In this document: in pieces, positions 50,252 through 57,740 of the stretch
Layout: each line of letters opens with the position of its first letter
How positions within the stretch are numbered: position 1 is the first letter of the stretch
Assembly (NCBI RefSeq): GCF_014202225.1
Contig: NZ_JACHGE010000003.1
Coordinates: 383,233 to 447,232, forward strand
Direction: 5' to 3'
Length of the DNA: 64,000 bases
From: Algibacter amylolyticus
Lineage (GTDB): Bacteria; Bacteroidota; Bacteroidia; Flavobacteriales; Flavobacteriaceae
Notes under the pieces: model-generated
Told to the model about the DNA's origin: nothing
What the model saw: only the letters and a program-made list of their open reading frames with translations
Database searches by the model: none
Made by a program: the position numbers and the translations under genes

Positions 50252-51001
50252 ATGAAAACAATTAAAACAACGTTACTACTTAGTCTATTGTTATGTTTCA
50301 CGACTTATATTTGTCAAGCACAAAAAATGTTTACGGTCCATCAAGACAATGTAAAACCTTCCATGATTATGGAATATGAAGCTGTTGCTAAAAAACTACT
50401 TGAAGCCTCTAAAAAGCATAATGTAAAAACCTCCTGGACTGCCATTACCACAAACGAGTTAAAATATTTATACCTAACACCTATTAATAATTTTGCAGCA
50501 TTAGATGAGCGCCCTTTCGCAGATATGGCAAAAGCCATGGGAGACGATTTTGGTAAAATGTTCGATGAATTTGATATGTGTTACGATTCGCATACCGATT
50601 ATAACATAACTTTGGTAGAAGACCTCTCATATATGGAAGAAGGTGCGCCCATAATTCAAGAAGGAGAAAATTTCCGAAAATTTTATTATCTATATTTCAC
50701 ACCAGCTAATGCAGCTAAAATTCGCGAAGGGATAGAGGCAGTAAAAGCACTATATATTGCAAAAGGATCAACAGAGTATTATAGAATTTACAGAAGCGGC
50801 TTCGGAAATCCAGAACAATTTTATCTAGTAGTAGTATCTGCTAAAGATGAAATAGATAGCGCCACAAAATCTAAAGCAAATGATAAGGTTTTAGGGCTAG
50901 ATAAATGGGATGCTTTTAGTAAAGTTATAAATAATACTAGTCGTGTTCAAGAACAATCAGGAGAAATTCGTCCAGATTTATCCTATGCACCAAAAGAATA
51001 A
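50252..51001 (+). CDS. Secreted hypothetical protein
   Basis: 249 residues with a signal peptide (MKTIKTTLLLSLLLCFTTYI, cleaved after CQAQ). The mature part reads as two ferredoxin-like alpha/beta repeats: 'MFTVHQDNVKPSMIMEYEAVAKKLLEASKKHNV' in outline and 'NFRKFYYLYFTPANAAKIREGIEAVKALYIAKG'. The half-repeats resemble dimeric alpha/beta-barrel proteins such as NIPSNAP, but I cannot assign a family with confidence. It lies 34 bp after the SnoaL-like lipoprotein gene on the same strand, so the pair is probably co-expressed in the envelope. Confidence 0.72.
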   Translation: MKTIKTTLLLSLLLCFTTYICQAQKMFTVHQDNVKPSMIMEYEAVAKKLLEASKKHNVKTSWTAITTNELKYLYLTPINNFAALDERPFADMAKAMGDDFGKMFDEFDMCYDSHTDYNITLVEDLSYMEEGAPIIQEGENFRKFYYLYFTPANAAKIREGIEAVKALYIAKGSTEYYRIYRSGFGNPEQFYLVVVSAKDEIDSATKSKANDKVLGLDKWDAFSKVINNTSRVQEQSGEIRPDLSYAPKE

Positions 51002-51049
51002 ACAATAAAGCCAACCAATTAAACAATAACCAACCCTTTTTTAAACCTC

Positions 51050-51080
51050 AAACCCTTCCTGAAAATTTCAAGAAGGGTTT
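51050..51080. terminator. Bidirectional hairpin between the 50252 gene and rnpB
   Basis: AAACCCTTCCTGAAA (51050-51064) pairs with TTTCAAGAAGGGTTT (51066-51080) with one mismatch. It can terminate the plus-strand gene and also lies just past the 3' end of the minus-strand rnpB. Confidence 0.7.
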
Positions 51081-51086
51081 GTATAT

Positions 51087-51404
51087 TTAAGTAAATCTAT
51101 AAGCCGAATTCTGTACTTTTTTATCACTAAAAAAGCCCTTATCATTTATCTACGTGCATTGTTACCAATACACTTTAGCTGCCTACCCTCCAACAATCGA
51201 GCGTGCCGCCCTCAAACGTTGGTTTACATGACATTGCACCACATAGAGTTTACCTGGTTTCACTACAGCTTGACCTGTACATACTTTCTGTTGCACTTTT
51301 CCTAACCTCACGGTTGGTGGTTATTAGCCACTATGTTGCACTACGGTGTTCGGACTTTCCTCCATCTTGAATAAATCAAAACAGCGATAAGGCGATTTAC
51401 TGCC
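51087..51404 (-). ncRNA. rnpB: RNase P RNA
   Basis: Catalytic RNA that matures tRNA 5' ends. On the minus strand the universally conserved blocks are present: GAGGAAAGTCCGAACACC near the 5' end, GAAACCAGGTAAACTC and GAGGGCGGCAC in the middle, and ACAGAATTCGGCTTATAG near the 3' end. The ends are closed by helix P1: AGTAAATC (complement of 51394-51401) with GATTTACT (complement of 51090-51097). The length of ~318 nt fits a compact A-type RNA. Ends are set from P1 and are accurate to a few bases. Element B lies about 50 bp upstream on the same strand. Confidence 0.95.
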
Positions 51405-51822
51405 GCGAAATTACAATAAACTAAAAGTATAATCTAAATAAATTTGAATATTTGGGCGTTACCCTAAAAAGGGTCAGGCTTTCACTACTCGCTTCCTCCT
51501 ATAGTCGGCGAGCTCAAACATGCCGTTCAATCCTTAACGCAAGTATCTACTAACATTAAGTTAAACTATAAGTCCTTTTTGTATTTAATAACATAATAAC
51601 TTATGCAAGAATTTAAACTAAATAGCCTTGAAACTTCTCACTAGTTAAAATCCATTAAAACATCTGATATTCATAAAATTATGCTTATCCTAATATTTCA
51701 GAAAACGGATTTTTTTTTATATTTATTAAGGATTATGTTAACTGTATTTTGAAAAACATTAAAATGATATTACTAACCAAAATTTCAAATTCTAAGAGTG
51801 TACAAAGAATTATAAACCAATT
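51405..51822. other. 418-bp region between rnpB and the methyltransferase gene
   Basis: Contains element B (51452-51547). The remaining ~275 bases up to 51822 are very AT-rich, without a reading frame or hairpin I can support; a run of eight T at 51711-51718 has no stem before it. The rnpB promoter must lie here but I see no confident TAnnTTTG on the minus strand. Confidence 0.45.
51452..51547 (-). ncRNA. Structured intergenic element, copy B
   Basis: Read on the minus strand it starts GATACTTGCGTTAAGGATTG, has a middle with GCCGACTATAGGAGG, and ends in GAAAGCCTGACCC-TTTTT-AGGGT then AACGCCCAAA. It shares block order and many identities with copy A at 45808-45909. The closing stem is GCGTTA (complement of 51535-51540) with TAACGC (complement of 51456-51461), against GCGCCA/TGGCGC in copy A: two base pairs changed on both sides. 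The 3' hairpin ACCCT/AGGGT is also kept. It lies upstream of rnpB. Confidence 0.58.
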
Positions 51823-52863
51823 TTAATATCTGTTATACAACTTTTTTACAAAATTATAAGTACCCGTAAAATGTAAAATTTTGAAAAGAATTAATTTATT
51901 TTTTTTCGAAAGAAACAAATAAATCTCATTTAGTTTACGCTTGCTTTCTAAACTCGACATATATGTTTTTACGTCACCGTAATCACTTATAGGTATACGA
52001 TCTAAATCTCCCTTAAATTTAAATGCAGACATAACAAATTGATTTCCATAAATTAATTCAAAACCATGTTTATTAAATAAATTAGTTAAAGAATTTAAAG
52101 TAAAATGAAAGGTATGTGCATTTTGAAAATACTTTAAAATATCATAATTATAATTTTTATGTATTTCCTTTATACCTGGAACTTCTATATAAACAATTGT
52201 CTCCGGCTTTATATGCTTTTTTAGCAAAGACAATTCATAATTAAGATCAAGAATATGTTCTAAAACATGAGAGTATATTATTAAATCGGGTTTTACCTCT
52301 AATGTAATATCTTTTAATGAACCAACTTCTAGGTCTAAATTATATTTACTTATCCCATAATTAATATATTTTTCACCTAAATCAATTCCCTTAACAAAAT
52401 GCCCCTCATCCCTAAAATGGTCTAATATCCCTCCTGCTCCACAACCAACCTCTAAAACATTTATCGGTGTTTTACTCAATAAATTATGATTTGATAAAAA
52501 AGTATAAATTCTTTTACCAAATTTTTTTTGAAATTGGAAAAAAGTTGGACTAACCTCCTCACTTCCACCATATAATTTTCTGTATTCTAAATTATAAAAA
52601 GAATTGTAGGATTCTTGAATCATTCTCGGACTTGTGTATACTAAACCACATTTTTGACACAGATTAGTAGAAAAAAACAACCCATATCTATCTTTTTCAC
52701 CTATTAAATCTTTATCATTAGAATTACATATAGGACAACTGATATACTCAAAATGATAGTTACCTATTTCCACTTTGTTGTCAATCTGTTTTTTTATCTC
52801 AATCTGAAGTTCATTCAACCTTAAAATCGAAACTCCGTCATTCTTTAATCTTCTAGATAACAT
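51823..52863 (-). CDS. Class I SAM-dependent methyltransferase with N-terminal zinc ribbon
   Basis: 346 residues. Cys43/Cys46 ('SCPICNSND') and Cys69/Cys72 ('CQKCGLVYTSPR') make a treble-clef/zinc-ribbon-like site. The SAM-binding motif is EVGCGAGG (138-145), followed by 'LIIYSHVLEHILDLNYEL'. This two-part form is typical of methyltransferases found in O-antigen, capsule and sugar-modification clusters. Here the gene is solitary, its DNA is visibly more AT-rich than its neighbours, and it lies between rnpB/element B and dnaX, which suggests acquisition by transfer or relocation. The substrate is unknown. Confidence 0.85.
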   Translation of the reverse strand: MLSRRLKNDGVSILRLNELQIEIKKQIDNKVEIGNYHFEYISCPICNSNDKDLIGEKDRYGLFFSTNLCQKCGLVYTSPRMIQESYNSFYNLEYRKLYGGSEEVSPTFFQFQKKFGKRIYTFLSNHNLLSKTPINVLEVGCGAGGILDHFRDEGHFVKGIDLGEKYINYGISKYNLDLEVGSLKDITLEVKPDLIIYSHVLEHILDLNYELSLLKKHIKPETIVYIEVPGIKEIHKNYNYDILKYFQNAHTFHFTLNSLTNLFNKHGFELIYGNQFVMSAFKFKGDLDRIPISDYGDVKTYMSSLESKRKLNEIYLFLSKKNKLILFKILHFTGTYNFVKKLYNRY

Positions 52864-53156
52864 TTAATTATAATTATGGTTAAACAGATAAAATATTTTA
52901 ATACAGGGCAACATGAAGTTATATACCGAACAAAGCTAATGAAAACATACAATATTTTGGTAAATAGTCTTAAGAAGAAATTTTAATTAAATTAAAAAAA
53001 TAATCATCATGAATATTATCATTTCAGTTTGAATATATAATTTAATAAAGTTTTGGATTTAACTATATCGTTTTGTTAATAACTCCTATTAATTTTCAAC
53101 GTCATAATTCTAAATTCCAAATTGAATTTTTAACTTTGTTATCTCAAGATTTAACT
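52864..53156. other. 293-bp divergent intergenic region before dnaX
   Basis: AT-rich, with no supported gene. TAACTTTG (53132-53139) fits the TAnnTTTG box 18 bases before the dnaX ATG and is the likely dnaX promoter. A 36-codon frame at 52876-52986 is not supported. Confidence 0.4.
53132..53139 (+). promoter_or_regulatory. Putative -7 box for dnaX
   Basis: TAACTTTG matches TAnnTTTG, 18 bases before the ATG at 53157. It supports that start over the upstream in-frame alternative at 53073. Confidence 0.42.
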
Positions 53157-54890
53157 ATGGAGCATTTTGTTGTATCGGCTAGAAAATACAGACCAGAAGC
53201 GTTTAAAGACGTTGTTGGCCAGCAAGCTATTACAAACACTTTACTAAATGCCATAGATAACAATCATTTAGCTCAAGCCTTATTATTTACAGGACCGCGT
53301 GGTGTTGGTAAAACAACTTGCGCACGTATTTTGGCTAAAATGATTAACAGCGACGGTAACGAAACTGGCGATGAAGATTTTGCTTTTAACATTTTCGAGC
53401 TCGATGCCGCATCCAATAACTCGGTAGATGATATTAGAAGTTTAACCGACCAAGTTAGAATACCACCGCAAGTTGGAAAATACAAAGTTTATATTATTGA
53501 TGAGGTCCACATGCTCTCTCAAGCCGCTTTTAATGCCTTTTTAAAGACTTTAGAAGAACCACCTAAACATTGTATATTTATACTTGCAACTACCGAAAAG
53601 CATAAAATTATACCTACAATCTTATCGCGTTGTCAAATTTTTGATTTTAAGCGTATTACAGTAAAAGATGCTAAGGAGTATTTAAAATATATAGCAGGCG
53701 AACAGGGTATTACTGCCGAAGATGACGCCTTACATATTATAGCTCAAAAAGCGGATGGTGCCATGCGTGACGCCCTTTCTATTTTTGATCGTGTAGTTAG
53801 TTTTTCTGGTAAAAATCTAACTAGACAAGCCGTAACAGAAAACTTAAACGTACTTGATTACGAAACGTATTTTACAAGTACAGATTTAATTCTAGAAAAT
53901 AAGATTCCAGATTTATTACTTCAGTTTAATAATACGCTTTCTAAAGGTTTCGATGGGCATCATTTTATTGCAGGATTAGCCTCTCACTTTAGAGATTTGT
54001 TGGTTAGCAAAACGCCCGAAACTATCGCCTTATTAGAAGTTGGCGACCAAACTAAAGAGAAGTACTTAAAACAATCGCAAAAAGCCTCGCAAGAGTTTCT
54101 CATGCAAGGCATTCAACTAGCTAACGACTGCGATCTTAAATACAAAACAAGTAAAAACCAACGCTTACTTGTCGAATTAACTTTAATGCAACTTGCCTCT
54201 ATCACTCATGATGGAGAAAAAAAAAATAGCAAACATTACATAATTCCTGCTTCATATTTCCAGAAAAAAGGCATTACGCCTATTCCGGTTAATGTTCCCA
54301 AGAAAACTGAAAACGCTACCCCTTCCGCGAAAGCGCAAACAGAACCATCTGAAACCACAGATAAAAAACCGGCAACGGTTAATAAAACTGAAGATCAAGG
54401 ACCTCCTAAAATCATTTTAAAACAAAATGCCAAACGTCAATCTGGATTAACGTTATCTAGTATTCGCGCAAAAAAAGAACATCTAATAAAACAAATGGAT
54501 GTTGTGGTTGACGAGGAAAACCTACCTAAAGAACCATTTGAAGAGCAAGATTTCATTAAAGCTTGGAATACGTATACCGAAAAATTGGTTTCCGATGGGC
54601 AACATAATTTAGCTTCCATTTTATCTATAGATGTACCAAAAGTAAAAGGAACTGTAGCGCATTTAGAGTTTCCAAATGCGACAAACAAGGTAGAACTAGA
54701 ACGTCAGCAATTTAAACTTTTAGGGTATATTAGAAAGGAATTAAGTAATTATGATATTACTTTATCTATAACAGTAAACGAAGTTATGGAAAAGAAATAC
54801 GCCTATACGCCTCAAGATAAATTTGAAAAACTAAAGGAAAAAAACCCGAATATTGACCTTTTAAGAAAAACTTTCGATTTAGATGTTTAA
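53157..54890 (+). CDS. dnaX: DNA polymerase III subunit gamma/tau
   Basis: Clamp-loader ATPase, 577 residues from ATG 53157 (MEHFVVSARKYRPEAFKDVVGQ), which matches the family start; the frame is open to 53073 but that extension is not family-like. Walker A is GPRGVGKT (46-53), Walker B 'YIIDEVHMLS', sensor 'ILATTEKHKIIPTILSRCQIF'. The Cys4 zinc module that normally follows Walker A is replaced by the Cys-free acidic loop NSDGNETGDEDF (64-75). Residues ~385-425 are a low-complexity linker that includes a copy of the REP-like word. The C-terminal tau-like domain is complete. The end overlaps the next gene by eight bases. Confidence 0.94.
   Translation: MEHFVVSARKYRPEAFKDVVGQQAITNTLLNAIDNNHLAQALLFTGPRGVGKTTCARILAKMINSDGNETGDEDFAFNIFELDAASNNSVDDIRSLTDQVRIPPQVGKYKVYIIDEVHMLSQAAFNAFLKTLEEPPKHCIFILATTEKHKIIPTILSRCQIFDFKRITVKDAKEYLKYIAGEQGITAEDDALHIIAQKADGAMRDALSIFDRVVSFSGKNLTRQAVTENLNVLDYETYFTSTDLILENKIPDLLLQFNNTLSKGFDGHHFIAGLASHFRDLLVSKTPETIALLEVGDQTKEKYLKQSQKASQEFLMQGIQLANDCDLKYKTSKNQRLLVELTLMQLASITHDGEKKNSKHYIIPASYFQKKGITPIPVNVPKKTENATPSAKAQTEPSETTDKKPATVNKTEDQGPPKIILKQNAKRQSGLTLSSIRAKKEHLIKQMDVVVDEENLPKEPFEEQDFIKAWNTYTEKLVSDGQHNLASILSIDVPKVKGTVAHLEFPNATNKVELERQQFKLLGYIRKELSNYDITLSITVNEVMEKKYAYTPQDKFEKLKEKNPNIDLLRKTFDLDV
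54323..54335. repeat. REP-like word TTCCGCGAAAGCG inside dnaX, copy 3
   Basis: Exact copy of the intergenic words at 23280 and 28734, here coding for part of 'TPSAKAQ' in the low-complexity linker of DnaX (around residue 390). Confidence 0.6.
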
Positions 54891-55458
54891 TTTTTTGAAA
54901 AACATCAGGTTATCAATATTATTACTACCTGTAATCGTTATGTTTTTTAGCTGCGATGGTCGTGAAAGAAAGCATAAAACAAATGTAGAAGTTTTTAATG
55001 CATCGAACCATAAGGATTCAATTTTAGAAAATATAAAGTATTTTCCTGAATCTTATTTTGAGACCATTACCGACACTATTTTATCCAACGGATTTGAAGT
55101 TAAAATTAAAACTTATGCCGATATGAATAGTAGCGTTTTAAATGAATTTAAAGTAGATACTATTGTTCACAAACATTATTATAGAGATGCAATTTCAGAA
55201 ATTACAGTTTTAAAAAATAAGGTAGAAATTGTATCTGAGAAAATTAACAAATCCTATTTCTTAAATCGAGATAAAGAATTAAAACAATATTTTGAAACTG
55301 CTAATTTATCTGGAGTTTGGGTAAACCAAAATGATTCTATTTCAGAAAACGAAATAAGCATATATATTATGTTTTGTAAGCCTGAAACCGACAACTATTT
55401 TCTAAACGAAATGATAGTTAGTAATAATGGAACATTTTCCATAAAAGAAATTATATAA
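54883..55458 (+). CDS. Hypothetical lipoprotein
   Basis: 191 residues, not recognised. 'MFNFLKNIRLSILLLPVIVMFFSCDGRERK' in outline is a lipoprotein signal with lipidated Cys24 in FFSC. The mature part is charged with alternating strands ('FEVKIKTYADMNSSVLNEFKVDTIVHKHYYRDAISEI' in outline), compatible with a small beta-rich envelope protein. The ATG lies inside the last codons of dnaX (8-base overlap), so it depends on dnaX transcription. The MiaE-like gene follows after 14 bp. There is no evident functional link to replication. Confidence 0.72.
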   Translation: MFNFLKNIRLSILLLPVIVMFFSCDGRERKHKTNVEVFNASNHKDSILENIKYFPESYFETITDTILSNGFEVKIKTYADMNSSVLNEFKVDTIVHKHYYRDAISEITVLKNKVEIVSEKINKSYFLNRDKELKQYFETANLSGVWVNQNDSISENEISIYIMFCKPETDNYFLNEMIVSNNGTFSIKEII

Positions 55459-55472
55459 TAAAATTAATACTT

Positions 55473-56054
55473 ATGTTAGGATTAAAACTACCAACCGATC
55501 CACGTTGGGTAAACATTGTAGAGAAAAATATTGAAGAAATACTTACCGATCATGCTTTTTGCGAACAGAAAGCAACAAGTACAGCTATTTCGCTTATTGT
55601 AAGTTTTCCTGAATACACAGAGTTAGTACAAGAAATGACGGCTTTAGTAAAAGAAGAAATTAGTCATTTTAAAATGGTACACGATAAAATTATAGAACGC
55701 GGTTGGGTATTAGGTAGAGATAGACGTGATGATTATGTTATCGCGCTTTTAAAATTCTTTCCTAAAGGTGGCAGTAGAACAACACAACTAGTGCATCGTT
55801 TATTATATGCAGCACTAATAGAGGCTAGAAGTTGCGAGCGTTTCAGGTTACTTTCAGAAGAATTAGAAGATAAAGAATTAGCCGAATTTTATAGAAACTT
55901 AATGGTTAGTGAAGCCAACCACTACACTATGTTTTTAGGTTTTGCCAGACAATATGGTGAAAAAAAAGAAGTTGATACCAAATGGCAACAACTTCTTGAA
56001 TATGAGGCTGAAATAATTTCAAATTTAGGAACTAGTGAAGCTATCCACGGTTAA
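55473..56054 (+). CDS. miaE: tRNA-(ms2io6A)-hydroxylase-like diiron protein
   Basis: 193-residue ferritin-like diiron enzyme of the MiaE family, which hydroxylates the isopentenyl group of ms2i6A37 in tRNA. Iron ligands are suggested by 'DHAFCEQKATSTAISLI', 'KEEISHFKMVHDKI' (Glu-x-x-His), 'AALIEARSCERFRLLSEE' and 'VSEANHYTMFLGFAR' (Glu-x-x-His). The length and order fit the family. The gene starts 14 bp after the lipoprotein gene and overlaps the convergent beta-barrel gene by four bases. That the substrate is tRNA is taken from the family. Confidence 0.85.
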   Translation: MLGLKLPTDPRWVNIVEKNIEEILTDHAFCEQKATSTAISLIVSFPEYTELVQEMTALVKEEISHFKMVHDKIIERGWVLGRDRRDDYVIALLKFFPKGGSRTTQLVHRLLYAALIEARSCERFRLLSEELEDKELAEFYRNLMVSEANHYTMFLGFARQYGEKKEVDTKWQQLLEYEAEIISNLGTSEAIHG

Positions 56055-56653
56055 AATTTGTAACCGACACCTAATTGAATATTTCTATTTTTTGCTTCGA
56101 TACCTAAGTTATCATCGAATACATTTCTAATACCATAATTATATCTAACATCTACAACAATAGCATAATTAATTTTGTAATCGGCACCAATAACTGCCGA
56201 ATATCCCATGTTTTTCATTCCGTCATCAACTTTTTGAACCTTCCATCCTACTTGTGGGCCGATGCCTGCATGGAATTTCTCACTAAATCTAAATCTAAAC
56301 AGAATTGGCATTTGTATATAATCTAAATGAAGTTCTTCTTTATTCGCGCCTTCGGCAGAAAACTGTATTTCTGGCACTATAGATAAGGTTCTAGAAATAC
56401 CCATATTAGCTAAGAAACCAACATACAAACTGTTTCTGTGCTCATTACTAAAAGAAGGTTCATCTTTAAAATCTAAATGAGAAATGGTATAACCTGCTCG
56501 AATACCAAATTTAATCCCGCTAGAAGCCGACCATTTTTCTTGAACCTTTGCAGTGTCTTTAACCTTTGTTGAAGATTTAATTTCTATGTCTTCTTGAGCG
56601 AAGCCTTGTAATGAAAAACCAAGTAACACTGTAAATAGTAGTAATTTTTTCAT
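56051..56653 (-). CDS. Outer-membrane beta-barrel protein (PorT-like)
   Basis: 200 residues. The signal peptide (MKKLLLFTVLLGFSLQGFAQ) ends in FAQ. The mature protein is a predicted eight-stranded beta-barrel with alternating strands: 'FGIRAGYTISHLDF', 'NSLYVGFLANMGISRTLSIVPEIQFS', 'HAGIGPQVGWKVQKV', 'YSAVIGADYKINYAIVVDVRYNYGIRN', and a C-terminal 'NIQLGVGYKF' ending in an aromatic residue, as expected for outer-membrane assembly. It matches the PorT-like/outer-membrane beta-barrel family of Bacteroidota, but a role in type IX secretion is not implied. It ends convergently with the miaE gene. Confidence 0.87.
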   Translation of the reverse strand: MKKLLLFTVLLGFSLQGFAQEDIEIKSSTKVKDTAKVQEKWSASSGIKFGIRAGYTISHLDFKDEPSFSNEHRNSLYVGFLANMGISRTLSIVPEIQFSAEGANKEELHLDYIQMPILFRFRFSEKFHAGIGPQVGWKVQKVDDGMKNMGYSAVIGADYKINYAIVVDVRYNYGIRNVFDDNLGIEAKNRNIQLGVGYKF

Positions 56654-56833
56654 CTGTATTTTTATTAAATTAATCTATCAGATGCTAATAGCCCAAAGAT
56701 TATGAAGTTAAAGCAACATAAACATAGGTTTTACATTATTAATAGATTTGGGTTATTATTAATGGTACTATAGCCTACGAATATATATCATAAATTTAAA
56801 AAACGACAACTATACAAGCCAAAGTGCAAAATT

Positions 56834-57739
56834 TTACTGTGTATTACTAGAAACGGTATCATAGTATATACTTTTTATAATTCCATCGGCAAGACCAATT
56901 TTAGGTACATATATGTTTTTTGCTCCAGCCCATTTCATGGCCGAAAGATATATGCGCATAGCAGGAATTATTACATCGGCTCTATCTTGATTTAACGAAA
57001 GTTCTGTAATACGCTCTTCGTAGGAATAGGTTTGTAACATGTTGTAATATGAGGTCATATAAAAATAAGAAAGTGGTTTCCCAATTGATTTACCAGATAC
57101 CTTGAAAATTTTATTAATATTTCCACCAGAACCTAATACATCAATTTTATGATAATCCTTTGTGTGCGTATTAATCCATTCTTGCAACTCTAGCCAAGTT
57201 TCTTTTTTAACCATATCATTTAACAAACGTACGGTTCCTATTTTAAAAGATCTTGAAACTACTTGATCTCCTCTATCTATAACAGTAAATTCGGTGCTTC
57301 CTCCACCTACATCCACATATAAATAGGTTTTGTTTGCATCTATAAATTTATTTAAATCGGTTGCCGCAATAATTGCTGCTTCCTCTTCGCCTCCAATAAC
57401 ATCAATACTTATTCCAGCATGTTCTAAAACCAAGTCTACTACTTTCTTTCCGTTTTTAGATTCTCGCATTGCAGAAGTAGCACAAGCCTTATATTTTACC
57501 ACCTTATGAGATTTCATAAGTAATTTAAAAGCAAGCATGGTATCGAGAATACGCTGCGTGTTTTCTTTAGAAATTTTTTCTTTTATAAAAACATCTGCCC
57601 CTAATCGTATTGGTACACGTACAAGTGAGTTTTTTTTAAATTCAACAGGCTTTCCTTTTTGTTCAATTATATTTGAAATTAACAGTCTTACAGCATTTGA
57701 ACCAATATCTATGGCAGCATATTTTTTTATTGAAAGCAT
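56834..57739 (-). CDS. ppx: Exopolyphosphatase-like Ppx/GppA phosphatase
   Basis: 301-residue ASKHA-fold phosphatase that removes phosphate from polyphosphate (or ppGpp). 'YAAIDIGSNAVRLLISNI' and 'YVDVGGGSTEFTVID' are the two phosphate-binding loops; 'ACATSAMRESKNGKKV' is a further family block. It lacks the C-terminal HD-like domain of E. coli Ppx (513 residues), i.e. it is the short form. One base separates it from ppk1 upstream, so synthesis and degradation of polyphosphate are on the same transcript. GppA-type ppGppase activity cannot be excluded by sequence. Confidence 0.9.
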   Translation of the reverse strand: MLSIKKYAAIDIGSNAVRLLISNIIEQKGKPVEFKKNSLVRVPIRLGADVFIKEKISKENTQRILDTMLAFKLLMKSHKVVKYKACATSAMRESKNGKKVVDLVLEHAGISIDVIGGEEEAAIIAATDLNKFIDANKTYLYVDVGGGSTEFTVIDRGDQVVSRSFKIGTVRLLNDMVKKETWLELQEWINTHTKDYHKIDVLGSGGNINKIFKVSGKSIGKPLSYFYMTSYYNMLQTYSYEERITELSLNQDRADVIIPAMRIYLSAMKWAGAKNIYVPKIGLADGIIKSIYYDTVSSNTQ

Positions 57740-57740
57740 A

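Noticed and set aside
52876..52986. 36-codon frame upstream of dnaX
   Set aside because: It is Lys/Asn-rich by base composition, with no promoter, family match or coupling to a gene.
53073..53156. Upstream extension of dnaX
   Set aside because: The family start MEHFVVSARKYRP is at 53157, and TAACTTTG at 53132 looks like the promoter.
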